A stretch of DNA of 64,000 nt from Megalobrama amblycephala (taxonomy: Eukaryota > Chordata > Actinopteri > Cypriniformes > Xenocyprididae), in NCBI RefSeq assembly GCF_018812025.1, contig NC_063058.1, positions 23,281,797-23,345,796 of the forward strand. The letters are read 5' to 3'. Below the pieces are notes generated by a model. That model was not told the origin of the DNA and did no database searches. It saw only the letters and a list, made by a program, of their open reading frames with translations. Below are positions 1-14,000 of the stretch, one piece after another. Each line of letters begins with the position of its first letter. Within the stretch, counting starts at the first letter, position 1. Both the position numbers and the translations under genes were made by a program.

Positions 1-503
1 TGTTACTGAGTTTTTGAAATGAGCGCATGCGTAAGAACAGCCCCCCTCCTTCACAGCTCATTTCAAGGGAACGCCTCCCAAAACTCATGCACGAGTATTG
101 GAACACGAGTGTTTACCACCGGCATTCGCTGTGTCGTGTTAGTGGATTCATTATGTCGGACTCACCGCAGGTAACTCATAATCTGCAGTTGTTACTCCTG
201 TCTCCTGACAAAAACATTGCATGCGGCGCCTGTGGAGTGTGGAAAGTTACTGGAGCGCGCAGCCGCGCTCGTCTCTCACAAGGAATGTCACGGCAGTGAT
301 TGACAAGCCAGAGGGCCAATCGTTTACGCGATGATCGCATAAACGATTGGCTGATGTTTTTAAGGCCCTACCTCGTGCACAGATGATGTATATTAATATT
401 ATTCCTTTCAGTGCACCTAATAAATAGTCTTTTATCAGTTAGTAAAGACAGTTTCAAGTAATATTGCAAAAATGTATAAAACAAAACATCCTCTTTAGCA
501 CCT
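1..503 (+). mobile_element. TTAA-target non-autonomous DNA element, copy 1 (left end outside the window)
   Basis: This stretch aligns almost base for base with 48880-49559 and is the same dispersed element. Its right terminus ends in CACCT directly before a TTAA at 504-507. The other copy shows that TTAA is the duplicated target. The left part is cut off by the window edge. It carries a short fold-back (CGTTTACGCGATGATCGC around 320-350) but no credible protein. The terminal AGGTG and the TTAA target suggest a Kolobok or piggyBac derivative; the class is inferred. Confidence 0.75.
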
Positions 504-507
504 TTAA

Positions 508-2367
508 GTACAAACCCCCCAAAATAATACCTAAGTACAGTAATCAAGTAAAATTATTCAAGTATTTTAAACCCCTGCACATACATATATGCCTCACAAA
601 ATATTTCATGCAATTGTTCATTTGAATCTGATTGATGATTAATTAGAAGACATAATAAATATCACTGACAGTGAGAGAAAAGAGAAACGGGGGCAGAATC
701 AGAGGTTGTGAGAGCCAAAGGTTTATAAACAATTCATCTGATTGGATGGAACAGAGAATCAAGATGAAGTAGTCATGTGACCTTATAATGAGTGAAATAA
801 CTGAACCAGATGCTCAAACATTCTTATGTTATGATTATTAACATGTTACCTGGTGAATGGCTGGGCTGGTTTTCTGTCACGCCATCCTGTAAGCTGCTGA
901 TTGTAGAGTCGAGGCAGAACAGCTTACCTTTTTAAAGCAGGATCATAGACAAAAGAGAATAAAAATGTTAGAAAAGATATTTTGTTTTAAACTTATCACT
1001 TTGTCACAATGAACATTTCACTCCCAAACCACATGCAGAGATGGAGGGGTTACTTTAAAAATGTATTCAGTTACACATTACTAATTACAAAAAACAAAAA
1101 AAAAACTGGCTTATGCATTTCATTTCAGGGATACAGTCACAATATATTTGTCCTTTCATTAAAGTTAGACACAGCAATATTTTGAGGCCTTTGGCGTTGT
1201 GCGCCCCACTGCACAACCCAACTCAATGTTGTGTAAAATATCACTTAGGAGTGAAACACACGGCTGTGACCAGAGACATTTATGATTTTGTGGGAGCTAT
1301 GAATAAAATAAAAATAAATTATAGAATTCGCATGTCTCATTATATTTGTCTTATCGTGTTATTTTAGTGAGTAGAATGAGTAAATTAGGGCCAAATCATT
1401 TTTCAATATTATAGGCTATTAAAAAACCAAGAAACCCATTCTCTCCCAAGTCCTAGCTCATGAATCATATCGCAGCAGCACGCAAAATGACTCTCTTCTC
1501 GTTCTGTTCCGGCTATAGTTTAGGCTTGTGCTAAATAGCAGGCTAACTAAACTAAATGGATATTTATACATCATCTTTTTTAATAAACCCACAACTAAAA
1601 TAAACTAAAGGAGAGGGGGTTTTAACTCTGACGCTTCAGAGGCACAACTCGGAAAAGAGGCGGCTTCCTCTGCATTAGGTAAGTTAGGCCTCAGATGTTT
1701 TTTTGACTCTTTGTATAGCAGTCATTCATTATGAATCTACTAAATGTAGAAGATATGATACATATAACTGTATGAAATGTACAGTATGTGTTATATATAT
1801 ATCCACCATAGACTTTTAGAGGGACTCCCCAAAGTCTCCCCAAAAATGAGAAATGGCCAAATTGTCCCTCAATATTTTACATTCTTGATGCTGCTTTTCT
1901 GCACTTCATCACGTGCAGCTCTGTTTGTTATTTGGATGACATAAAGTTTTAAAAGTTTTTAGGTTGTTCTGTCTTAACAGTCTAACAGCGCTCGTCAATG
2001 TCAAAATGAGTGAGGTGTCCAATCAAATCAAAGAAGGCGGGCCTTTTGCGTTTTTGACATATCAGATATCAGTAAGAGTGAACGTGTGCATATTTAATAA
2101 TATTTTGTGTGCATAAATAATATTTATAAAACAAAATATTATTTGCCAATAAATTGATTAGGCCTACTACAACTGCAGTAGAACTTATTTTACAATTTTT
2201 AATTTATTTCATTCCCTCAATCCTATTAATACTTAATTATTTAATTCCTTTAACCCTTTATTATGAATTTGTTTACAAGAATGAAGAGAAGACCAGTTCC
2301 AGGGTTTTTGCAGGTTTCATCAAATCTAATTTAATGCCTTTTTAATGCAATTTTCAAGTTTTTAAAT

Positions 2368-2409
<42 letters not shown>

Positions 2410-2589
2410 TGCTAAATGTCGACAGATGACGTCATGTGGCAATTTGTTTGCTTCTCTGCTGCTACCCTTTTTGCTCACATAATATATAATACAGCCAAAT
2501 TCCCAATAAAATTGTTTCATCTATATATTTTTCTGTTTTTGTTGTCAGACAATAATGGTGACTGAAACACGGCCCATTAAGACTTCATA
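508..2589. other. AT-rich non-coding stretch
   Basis: I see no exon, RNA gene or full element here. There is a pure TA dinucleotide run at about 2369-2404 and several A/T homopolymers. The stretch lies downstream of the 3' end of the minus-strand Ig gene. Parts look like decayed repeats, but I could not delimit any. Confidence 0.4.
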
Positions 2590-3709
2590 CAGGGCTCGAC
2601 ATTAAGCCTTGTCATTCACTTGTATGAGTAAAACAGTTGCTTGTCTGGAAAAAAAATAGGATTTTTTTTGTGGTGTAAATATAAATTTAAAATTTCGTAA
2701 GCAATATCCTTTCAAAATATTGCAGCTTTTACATATTTAAATCTGCATATTTGTGATAGATTTGATTCATCTTTCATTTTAAATTCTTAAATTCGATCAA
2801 TAAATTTAATTGGAATAACACTAAGGGCTGTTACCAATCAAATTAAATCATTTACAAATGTACAATAAAAAAAAAAATACAGCTGTATTAAATCATGTTA
2901 TGGGATTGTAAGAAATGTTGGGGGGAAATGATACTTAAAATTTAAACTAAACCACCAGTAGGTGGCGTCAAGTAACCATCTTAATAAGTGAGTCATTCAT
3001 TCAAATGATTCATTCCAATGGCTGATTCATTCAGTAACGAAAACAAGGCTGAGCCTGCATCTCAATGAACATTCTATCCATCCTAAATAGTATGTGACAT
3101 TAGTAAAATTCAATACTATTTAGGGCAGATAGGGTGGATAGTATGCACTTTGGTATGCAGAGTGAGTGTTGTTTTTTTTTGCTGCTAAAATAGAACAAAA
3201 ACAGTCACTGTTCCTTCTAAAATGTAAGTGACTTAATATTAACTACTTGTTAACTGAACTGTTGTATGAAATCAGTATCACGTTTTTAATCGTGATGGTA
3301 GCCTGTATAGGAAAACAGCATTCTTGGTCATGCGATTTTGCTTAACTGTATCAAGTTATAAAAACTCCACATTTTGAATTTTTACCACAGTATGTTTAAC
3401 TGAGTTTCTTTTTGTGTGTGCTTCACTCATGTTTCCATTTCTCCTCGAAATGGTGCGCGAGCCTCAACAGCGCAACCTTGTTATCGTCACTACATTATAC
3501 AGCCTATTATTATCCTCTATCAATCCCCACTTACACTAAATGTAATAAAATCAGTTAGTCTTTCTCGTGTTTTTTTTTTTTTTTTTTTTTTTTTTAATTG
3601 ACGTTAATCAGGTCCTTGTCCGGCCGGGCAAGTAAAATTCTCTTTCACTTGCCCCTTCAAAAAATACACTTATCCCGGACTAATGGACAAGCGTTAATGT
3701 CGAGCCCTG
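2590..3709. mobile_element. Non-autonomous hAT-like element
   Basis: The ends are inverted repeats: CAGGGCTCGACATTAAGC at the left and the complement ending GTCGAGCCCTG at the right. CAGGG termini with this inner sequence are typical of hAT MITEs in fish. The flanking 8-mers (acttcata and acatgtta) agree at 5 of 8 positions, so the expected 8-bp duplication is only weakly supported. The interior has a long poly-T run (about 3571-3595) and no transposase. Confidence 0.6.
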
Positions 3710-4543
3710 ACATGTTACACCAGCACTAAAATCCTGATTTATAATCGAGACGTTGTCTGACAAAAATCACAATACACACAAGATAAAGACATTTGCTGTG
3801 ATTTTGGCTATATGTACTCGTAAAATGATCACTCAGGTTAGAAGCAATAGTATCTATTTTATTTGTTCTCTGACAGAGCGCACATGCGCTGCTCCTCTCA
3901 GCCACTCACTGAAGAGCAGACGCAGAGAGAGCCTGCGACAGCGGCAGGAGAGATCTCGCGCTCGTGCGTCAGTACCGGGGGTCTCGGAAGCTAGATCAGG
4001 GTAACAAGTATACTTGTGCACTTTCTTGGAAAAAAGTTGCAAAAGGGGTCTGAAAAGTCGCTAAGTTGGCAACACCGATGCAGCCTTCCGCAGGTCCCAG
4101 CCCGCTGCTGTCCAAAACAGTGTTACGACAATTTTGCACTGGCCGGAGGCAATTACCGAACTTGTTCTGTGTGTGTATCACACCAATGTACATATTTTAT
4201 GACAGCAAATCAAAGTTATTAATTATGAAGGCTATATTTAATATACATACTATTTTTCTTCATAACTATCTAAAAAATTTTTATGCCTGTAGGAAAAATT
4301 TTTTATGCTTTTTAATGCCATTTAAGGCCTTAATTTTCGCAAAATCCATTCAATGACTTTTAATGCTTTTTAATGCCCCGCGGATAAAAGGTTGATGAAG
4401 ACTGTTTAGGCCTACTTTATATCTTCAAGACATGTAAAACCTGTATTGTGTGCTTTTGCAAAACGTAAATGTAAGAAACTTATCCAAGATGATAACATGA
4501 TGTTTATTATTATTATTTAACTGAAGTTATTATTACAGATTAC
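3710..4543. other. Non-coding, decayed repeats
   Basis: This stretch contains repeated TTTTTAATGCC motifs (about 4300-4380) that echo 2325-2345 on the other side of the hAT element. That suggests an older repeat split by the hAT insertion. I see no gene. Confidence 0.3.
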
Positions 4544-4549
4544 TTTATT
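4544..4549 (-). terminator. Candidate polyadenylation signal of the Ig/polytopic gene
   Basis: AATAAA on the minus strand, 284 bases past the stop codon at 4833. It is the first canonical hexamer I noticed downstream of the last exon. Use in vivo is inferred from position only. Confidence 0.4.
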
Positions 4550-4832
4550 TGAATGTGTTTGAATGTATTTCATCCGCCTGGAAGACAGAAATTATGTCAT
4601 TACGTAAGGATGTAAAAGAACCAATGATCCAGTTTTTTGAACCGGTTCATTGAAACGAACTGTCCGAAAGAACCAGTTCCTGAACAAGAACTGGACTTTC
4701 CATCACTAACAGCTTTACACCGAGTTGTAAAAACAACAACCAACAAAAAAGGGACTGAAACACAGGGGTATAAATACACTGGGTAACAAGAGGCGACTAG
4801 GAACAGGTCAATGTGATTAGTCATCATGGTAT

Positions 4833-5041
4833 CTAACAAGGGAAACTATGGAGACAAAGGGGTTTAACACAGAACAAACCACATGAAGAGAACACATGCA
4901 CAGCAAGACAAAAGAATACAATCATACAAAGAGGAATGTAGATGATCAGTACTGTACCCAGATTGCTGCCCAACTCCATGTGAAATGCAATTATCCACAG
5001 TGTTTGTAGAAATAAAGCTGTACAGGTCCATCCTGCACTAT
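4833..5041 (-). CDS. Exon 12 (terminal) of the Ig/polytopic gene
   Basis: Acceptor CTTGTACAG before 5041, then an open frame to TAG at 4833-4835 (residues 523-591). It encodes two hydrophobic segments, one around [18 protein letters not shown] and one around [18 protein letters not shown], then a short Cys-rich end. The frame fits exon 11 (split GAT codon). An upstream donor cannot be excluded, so the last residues are less certain. Confidence 0.65.
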
Positions 5042-8000
5042 CTGTACAAGGAATTATCATTTAAATATATTAAATGAAGTACAGGTTCTTTATATTCAGA
5101 CAATGCAAAAGTAAAACAAGAATTTTGAACAAAGAGTATAGCGCAGAGTATATGAACTTTTATATGAACAGAACAGAAACTCTTAACAAAATATAGAAAC
5201 ACAGTCATACCTATTTCATTTTTCAGTGATACGACGTAGAAAGGGACCAATGCTGCGTTCATTATAAACATAAGGATTATCCATACCATTTTATCAAGGA
5301 AATGTAAACCTGAAAAAGTGTTGGTTAAATAAACCATCAGTTAACAGAACTGCTCTGATTTAGGCAGAAACACTGGGTCTCATTCACTAAGCATGCCTAT
5401 GTGAATTTTTTGCATGAAATCTGCATACAAATGTTTTGTGAACAAATGATTAATCAGTAACTTTCATTCTAAAATGTATTGTAAATTTATAAAAAATATA
5501 GGAACAACTGAAACCACTTGTATGTAAAAATTAAATATTCTTAAATATATATATATATATATATGAAATGCTTGTTCAATAGGATTTAGACCCAAAATGT
5601 CTTTACCTTGATAATCTTGATTGAGTTGGCAGTACTAGTGTTTTGAGTCATTGTCCTGTTGCCATATGAAGCACTTCCCAGTGAGTCTGGTGGCATTTTC
5701 TTGAACACTGGTAGGCAAAATTCTTTTGTACACTTTGTCTCATCTGTCCATAAAACTCTGTTCTAAAACTCTATTTTAACTCATCTCTGTGTGTTTTTGC
5801 AAATTCAAATTAGCTTTCCTATTTTTGGAACTGATCAGTTTGATCTTGCTGTGTATCCTCTGTAATTCTGTTGGTGAAGTCTCCTGAGAACAGCATATTG
5901 TGAGACCATCACCCAGCTTTTACTGACAGTTATTTTAGAGTCTTTTTTCACAGTCCTTGTCATTTGTCTATCATCAACTGCTGTTGATTTTCTCAGCTGA
6001 CCTGGTCATTGTCGGTTGCTGAAGCTTGCCAGTGGTATCTATCTTTTTCAGGACATTCCAAGTCAGTCTCAAGATTTAAATCCTATTGAACAAGCATTTC
6101 ACCAGCTGAAGAAGAGACTAAAGGCAGAAACTCCCCAAAACAAGCAACCGTTGAAAATGGCTGTATTAAAGGCCTGGAAAAGCATTTTAAAGTGTGGAAA
6201 CCAAGAGTCTGGTTGCAAGGTATTTACAATTAAATATTAGATTTTACTTTAAGTTAAACTGTCCCAAGGCTTATTTTCACATTAGGCAGAGGGATGAAGT
6301 GCTGTTCTTCTTAGTTGGTAAAACATTTTTTTGAAACAGCCAATAATAAAATGTGACATTCTGCTACATATTAATCTTTTAATCATATTTATAGATGTCT
6401 TGACACCACAGCTAGCAGATCAATTTTGTCTTTACTGTTCCAATACTTATGGAGGGCACTGTATTTATAATTTTTGTGCATTTTTATTAGATAGGACAGT
6501 TTAGATATGACAGGAAAGCATGGAGCAGAGGGAAGAGGACAGGATGATAATCAGATACTCTTGATATCCTTATAGACATATTAAGATGATTTTTTGAATG
6601 TAGACATAGATCTTAAGAGTAAGAAAAATTTGCGGGGTTGCTCTGCACAAAGACGCAGACATGTGTATATACAGCTGGCTAATCAGAGGTCTGTAATGTC
6701 TGTATTGAGTCTGAACTTGTTTTAAGGATGACCCTCTTGGCTTTGCTCGAGGATCTCACTGCGCTGCTCTCAGGTTCAGCAGAGATCGAGTCGACTAGAT
6801 CATCCATTGTGAAGGCCTCATCGACACGACAGCCAGTAGCACAGTTCCTCAACAAACCGTCCATACCGGCGTGATGAATACGATCCTCAACTGGATTGAA
6901 CTGGAATAAATACTTTGAATGTTGCGATCGCATCGGACTTATGATAGCTGCCTGAATCGTAATAAAGCAGTGTTCGCCAGAGGAGAACTGGCCCCCCGAC
7001 TAAGCCTGGTTTCTCCCAAGGTTTTTTCCTCGATTTTAACACTTGTTTGCCACCTGATGTCACCTGTTGGAGTTTGGGTTCCTTGCCGCTGTCGCCTTTG
7101 GCTTGCTTAGTTGGGGACACTTGACATTTGATATTCAACAGTGTTTTGATCTGCATTGACACTATTGTATGCAAACTGAACTGAGCTGGATGATGACATC
7201 ACTGTTTACTCCAGTGCTGATATATAGATAAATTAACTAAATTAATAACTATTGATTCTTACATCAGAATGAATCAATACTGAATTTACTCAAGATGGAT
7301 ACTGACACCATTTTCTTTAAGAGCTGCTGTGCAGACAAAATTATATACCAGTAATCACTGTAAAGCTGCTTTGACACAATCTGCATTGTAAAAAGCGCTA
7401 TATAAATAAAGGTGACTTGACTTCACTTCAGGTGAGTGTCTTCAGTGAGGGTCATGTTTCATGAGAGTAACGAAAGAATGGGTGTGTGGAAGCCCTTCTA
7501 TGCACATGGTTTGGGTGTCACAGTTGCTCATTTAGAATACTCCAAATTCATCAACATTAGAATGAGGTTAAGAACAAACTCATGTGTGCATGTGTTGTGA
7601 ATTAGGCAGAAAGTTTTTGTGAGAAGTTCAAATGTGAATATAAATAAGAATACTGTACACAAATATAAGTAAATGAGACCCACTGATTTTACCTTTGAAG
7701 TATTAAATGATTTACAAGTTCTAAAACTGAAACTGGACTTAATTTTTTACCAACAACTATATACTGATTTACTCATGCAGATATAATGACAAGCAGAATA
7801 ATATTATTTACATACTTACAGTTTTTTTCTCTCCTCCTAATTCCATTCACACAAGAAAATGACCAAAGAAACAACACCTGAAAAATTCCAGCAGCAGAAT
7901 ATTCTAAAATCAAGAAAAACAATTAAGTAGAATTTGGGCTTTACTGACCGGCATATCAAAAAAGTCAAATCAGACTAATTAGAAGTTAGTAAATCATAAA

Positions 8001-11000
8001 CATTATTATTTTCAATGCTCAGTAAGTGTAGAGATGCTTTTAGAATGAAATTTAAACTTCAGAAAGCAACCACCACATTAATTTTAAATATTACTGACAA
8101 TCATGTGTTGATTGAATGAAAAGGAAAAATAGGTTGCAGTTTAAATATTAATATTAGCCCTTTTACTCTACCAAATCACAGATATCACATTAATAAAGAG
8201 TTACTTACCTATTATGGTACGTCCAAATGCAATGAACAGGAGGATAAATTGAAATGAAGTAATACAAAAAAAGAACATTATAGCAGTATGTTCTAATTTA
8301 GCACATATCCATTTGAATATCTTTCCATGCCATGGCATCTTCTGCTCTCTGAGTTTAGTCATATCTATAATAATAAAAATAATATTATATTATTATATTT
8401 TAGTTATTATAACTAAAAAACATGTTTAGAAATGTAACATTATACGCATATAAAGTAATTAAAAGTAATAAAAAAATACACTTCCCCAATAATCGAAATG
8501 TGTCTCAAATCCACCTATACGTTATATTTTGGTTCAGAGATGGACTTGATTGATAGTAATTGTATTTACTGAACTACTGCAACATTAGATTAAAGGGATA
8601 GTTCACTCAAAAATGAAAATTATCCCATGATTTACTCACCATCAAGCCATACTAGGTGTATCTTCTTTCAGACACACAATCAGAGATCAATTTAAAAAAT
8701 CCTGGCTCTTCCAAGCTTTTTAATGGTTGTGAATGGGGATTTTGAAGCCCCCAAAATGAATCCATCCATCATAAAAAAAAAAAAATCAATACAGCTCCAA
8801 GGGGGTTAATAAAGGCCTTCTGAAGTGATGTGAAGTGAAGTGAAGTGATTTTTTTGGCCAAAAATGATCCAAAATCAATTTTTGAGCATGTACATAATGA
8901 GTCAGTGTTCAAAACTATCTCCTTACCTTAGCCCGATTCACAACAGTGAGCTTATAATAATGTGTTATAATAAAACCGGTACTGGTGGATTTCCTTGGGA
9001 AATTCGAGTATGCAGCGGTTCGTCCTGGCGTCATTGCATCACTTCTGTAAACAGAAAGGAAGGAGTCCCAGCTAGTAGACTATGCATATAGGATGCTGCT
9101 GGTAGCGGATCAGTTATTGTCTTTTCTCACAGCAGCTGAAATAATTACACTTTCCTTTTGGATGGCGGACTGTAATCCAGAAACGTCCAAATAACAATCA
9201 TCACTAACCTGTAGTCAAAAGCAAAAGACTTTGGACTGCGGAGTGGCTACAGAAATTGAAATCTACACTGAATACACATAGTCACACAATGCTGATGTTG
9301 TTAACATGAACAATTTGAGAACAGTATAACAGTAATAATAATTTGCATGGTTTGGCATGATCCGAGCTAAGCGATTGTTAGATTTAATCATCATTTGCAG
9401 CGCGATTTATTGTAATGTGTTTTTCCTTGGTCAGAACAAAAGTGGCAGACATGTTACTTACTTGTTCAGATGACATTTTCCAGTGAAATTTCTTACTTTG
9501 GTCATACTTAAAGACTACAATCTGTGATTCCGAAGTAAAGTGGTACAGTATCCACACCGATGTGGTGATTGACACAAAACATTAGATTCATCCGTGCTGA
9601 GGAGCCATGCTTATGCACAACACATGTAAAGATGATAATTCCACATATAACTGCAATTGCAGGTTTCAAACAGAGATGACGATAAAGAGGCAAAACTTCC
9701 GGACTGCTAGGCTCCTCAGCGCAGATGAATCTAATGTTTTGAGGAGAGTGTGTTTGCTGTCAGTCACCGCACAGGTGGATACTGTATTTCGTAATCACAG
9801 ATTATAGTCTTGGAAGTATGACTAAAATAAGAATTTTCACTGGAAAATGTCATCTGAACAAGTAATTAACAAACTTTTGTTCTTAACCAACTGAGAAAAA
9901 AAAAGCATTACAATAAATTGTGCTACCAATGATGATTAAATCTAACAATCGCTTAGCTCATATCACATCAAACTGTGCAAATTATTACTATTATACTTTG
10001 TTTTCAAATTGTTCATGTTAACATCAGCATGGCGTGACTGTGTGTATTTAGTGTGTATTAGTGTTACCTGTAGATTTCAATATCTGTACAGTCTAATCTC
10101 TAACGTTAATTTGTCATACCATACAATCCGCCATCAAAATGATACATTTAATTATTCCAGCTGCTCTGAGAAAAGGCTATAAATGATCCGACACCTGCAG
10201 CATCTGTGCATGCGATATAGCCTACTAGCTGGGACTCCTTCTTTATGTAAACAGATGTGACGTAATGACACAAAGACGAACGGCGATATGCTCGAATTTC
10301 CTGTGGAAACCTACCAGTACCACCCAAATTAGAACAAATTATTACAAGCTTATCGTAGTGAATCAGGCTAAGAAAAGTGAGAAAGAGATAGTTTTGCACG
10401 CTGGCTGGTTATGTACTTGTTCAAAAATTGATTTTGGATCATTTCAGAGTATTGTAAGGTTAGACGCCTCTTGTGGTTCAAACAAATAGGGCTGTGCAAA
10501 CTCATCAAGGTCCTCTTCTCTTATATCAAAATCCTCTGATATTTCTCTTTAAAAATTCTCATTTTAGACTTCTAATTCATGACCTGTGTTTTGTATTGCT
10601 CTATTCTCTGCACTTCCATGTTCATCATTGACTCGTGCGTTGGGGCAGAGGTTACTGTTCCTCCACAAATCGATGGGTACGGTCATCGGCCGGAAGCTAC
10701 TTATTATAGTTAATATAGTTTTAAATATGGTTACTGTTCTTACAAAAACTAATTTCTTCGCTTCAGAAGGCCTTTATTAACCCCCTTGAGCTGTATAGAT
10801 TATTTTTATGATGGATGGATGCATTTTTTGGGGCTTCAAAATCTCACCCCCATTCACTTCCATTATAAAGCTTGGAAGAGCCAGGATATTTTTAAATACA
10901 TCTCCGATTGGGTTTGTCTGAAAGAATAAGCCATAGTATGGCTTGAGGGTGAGTAAATGTATTAATTTTCATAATTTTCGAACTATCCCTTTAATGCATG

Positions 11001-14000
11001 TGTTCATTTATAAAATGAAAAAAAAAAAAGGCCAAATGTAGGGTGGCCGAGAGAGCTGAATGTGCTGCAACTGAAGAAAACACATTCAAATATAGAAAAC
11101 ACCAGCAAAAAAAAAAAAAAAAAAAAAGCACTTTGACAACATGTGCTGCAAATACTTACAACGCAACAAAATACAGAAATGCGGCACAATTACTCACAAT
11201 GCAAACAGATATATAAACACGGCGCAAATACTCAAAATTCAACCAAATACAGAAGCATGCAGCAAATACCCAACATAACCAAATACAGAAATGTGTTGCG
11301 AATTTTGCTGCAAGTTTTTTGTTTATATGCATTATGAGTATTTGCAGTGTGTATTTGGCTGCATTGTGAGTATTTGTAGCACATCTCTGTATTTCAGACT
11401 TCCATCGCCATACACCAGAGGAAGTGTTACCAAAAAATATGTTAATATGTTAAGTTATTAACAATAAATAAATAAATAAATAACAAAATACCTAAATGCA
11501 AACAAGTCATTTGACAACATTATTTAGACTATGAAGAAAAAAAATGCATGTGCCATGGATAAATAAAATGAAATAGCCACCGAACAGACAATAAGGAAAT
11601 GTGTTGATGAAAATAATACGAGAACAATATAAGTGCTAGTCATTAAAAATAATGCATTAATGTTTTTGAAAAAAAAAAGAAAGAAACATTTTTAATATTA
11701 CAGTTGTAGTAAACAGCTCTTGTGTTTCATTTGGGAAACACTGCCATTCAAATACCACACTAATTTCCTGATCACCTACACCCAATGATCATGTGTGAAA
11801 ACTCTTACACCGTGTCTACACCGGACGTGAGCGACCTGACGTGACACAACACGTCAAAAGACAATAGATCCCATTATAATCAGTAGGGATGGACCGATAC
11901 CATTTTAAAGGACCGAGTACGAGTACCGATACTTTTTTTCTCGTACTTGCCGATACGATGCCTATACATTTATTAATTTCTCTCTCTCTTTTTTTTTTTT
12001 TTTTGGTGGTCCAAGCACAACACAATGAGACTAATGAATGTAGGACAGCTTCTTTATTATAACTCTAATGAAAACAGTAATCATTTTTATGTGCTTGTCA
12101 CAAACCTAAAGAACAAAAATTTCACAGCGTCCAATAACCTGGGCATCCAGGGCATAATTGCCAATATAATTGTTGTTATATAAAAAGAAATTTACAAGCA
12201 AATTACAAACAATACAACAAATACTGTAGAGATACAAATTAAATAAACCTACTGTATCTGAAAAACAAGTTTATTTACCATGTATACATTTATTTAAAAT
12301 ATTTTGTTGTTTTATTAACATTAATGACAAATATAGGCTACGGTCCCTTTAAGACCGAATCCATGGATACTGACACATATCCTGTTTTCACCCAAATGTT
12401 TACGTCCACTTAAGCCATAACCCACTGTATTTACATGAGATAACTCCACACCTATGGACCATTTTGACAACTATGTGTGTATTTGACCATTCAGGCACGA
12501 GGTGAACCAATCACGCGCTGTCTGAGAGAACTGGGATCGCGCGCAAGTAAGCACAAGAGAGAGAGCGCGTGAGAGAGAGTGCTTCTGGTCTGTGTCATTC
12601 AGCGCGATTCCGCCTATCCCTGCCTTCACTAATCGATAACGAATTGTAATTGAAAGCATGCAGTTCTCAAATGTGTGGTGTTGTCTATCATTAATTTGTG
12701 AAGTATTTCCACACCTGTGAGGCTGACATTGTTTCTGTTGCTGCCTGCCGGTGTCTCTGTGCACGGAAAAGTTCTGTCAAGTTTACGTCACATGAGGTAT
12801 CGGTCTTTGGTATTGGGGGTATTTTTACGAGTATGAGTACAAGTACAAGTACATGAGTATGGTATCGGTATCGGTGCATCCCTAGGAAAAACTGTTTTAG
12901 AATTTGCATTAACCTGTATGGACTGTGTTATGATTATTGTCAAGTCTTGTTTCATCGACACCACCACAGAGCTCAGCCAGTCGTCCAGCCCCGTCGCTGC
13001 TGGATGTTTACGGCCCTGCGCCAGCTTCAGAGAGTCTTTGCTATGATGTCAAGCCGCAGGTCATGCAACCTCCAGCGGCGCCCATGCGAAAGGACCCAAC
13101 GGCTCCACCTCCGGTCTCTAATGACTTCGCTCCATCTTGGCCCATCAAACTGGCTCTGCCTTGGCTCCTTCCACCACCGGCTCCACCCGAGACCCTTGCC
13201 TAGTGGCTCCACAGGGTTCCCTCGTCCTACCGGCTCCCCCTTAGATCAGTTGTCACACCTGCTTCTGCCACAGACCTAAGGGTCATCCGCTGTGCTCCAA
13301 CCCTTCACCCCTTCAGCTGCAGTGGGTTTCCTCCGTCCCTTCAGTGTCACCGCCATCCTTGATCACACCGGCATTGTCCCAGTCCTTGGATGCTCTGGCT
13401 CCACTTCGCCATCGCTGCACCAAGGTTCACCAGGACCTGCGACGACATTCAGCTCCATTCGGCCCTCCATGTGCTCCTGTTGATCCATCAGTTTTGTCTC
13501 CATGTTTTGGTTTTCATGGACTTTCCGTTTTCCGTTCATTAGTCAAATATGTTGTCATTAGTCACACTAGTTTCCCAGCTACCATTCAAATGGGGTAAAG
13601 TTTAGTTACAAGGGCTTACGATTTAACACATTAATTTGACTAATTAGTTATGGAAGCAAAAAAAAAAAAAAACTTTAAAATTTAAACGCATTTAACACAC
13701 TGAGCCTGCCCCAGACCTGCGTCATCTTACATATCATACAGTTGACTGATGACAAACATAATGCAGGGCAACAACTTGCTGCGTGACGGAGTCTCAAGAA
13801 TGCAGTTAGAATGTCCCTAAAATTCAAGATATGGGGCCAAAAATGCCCCTGTTTCAGTTTTGCTCTCATATTTACATCATATGATATAGTTAAGCTGTGT
13901 CACACAAGCAATGAGCGCAAAATCACACGAGTGCTGTTTTTGTCCCAAATAACATGAGTGCAAATGGGACAGTCTAGGCCACAATCTGTGTACACATGAA

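Noticed and set aside
12947..13483. Pro/Ser-rich frames as a host gene
   Set aside because: Overlapping frames, no domain, no splice signals and foreign composition; kept only as a probable repeat relic.
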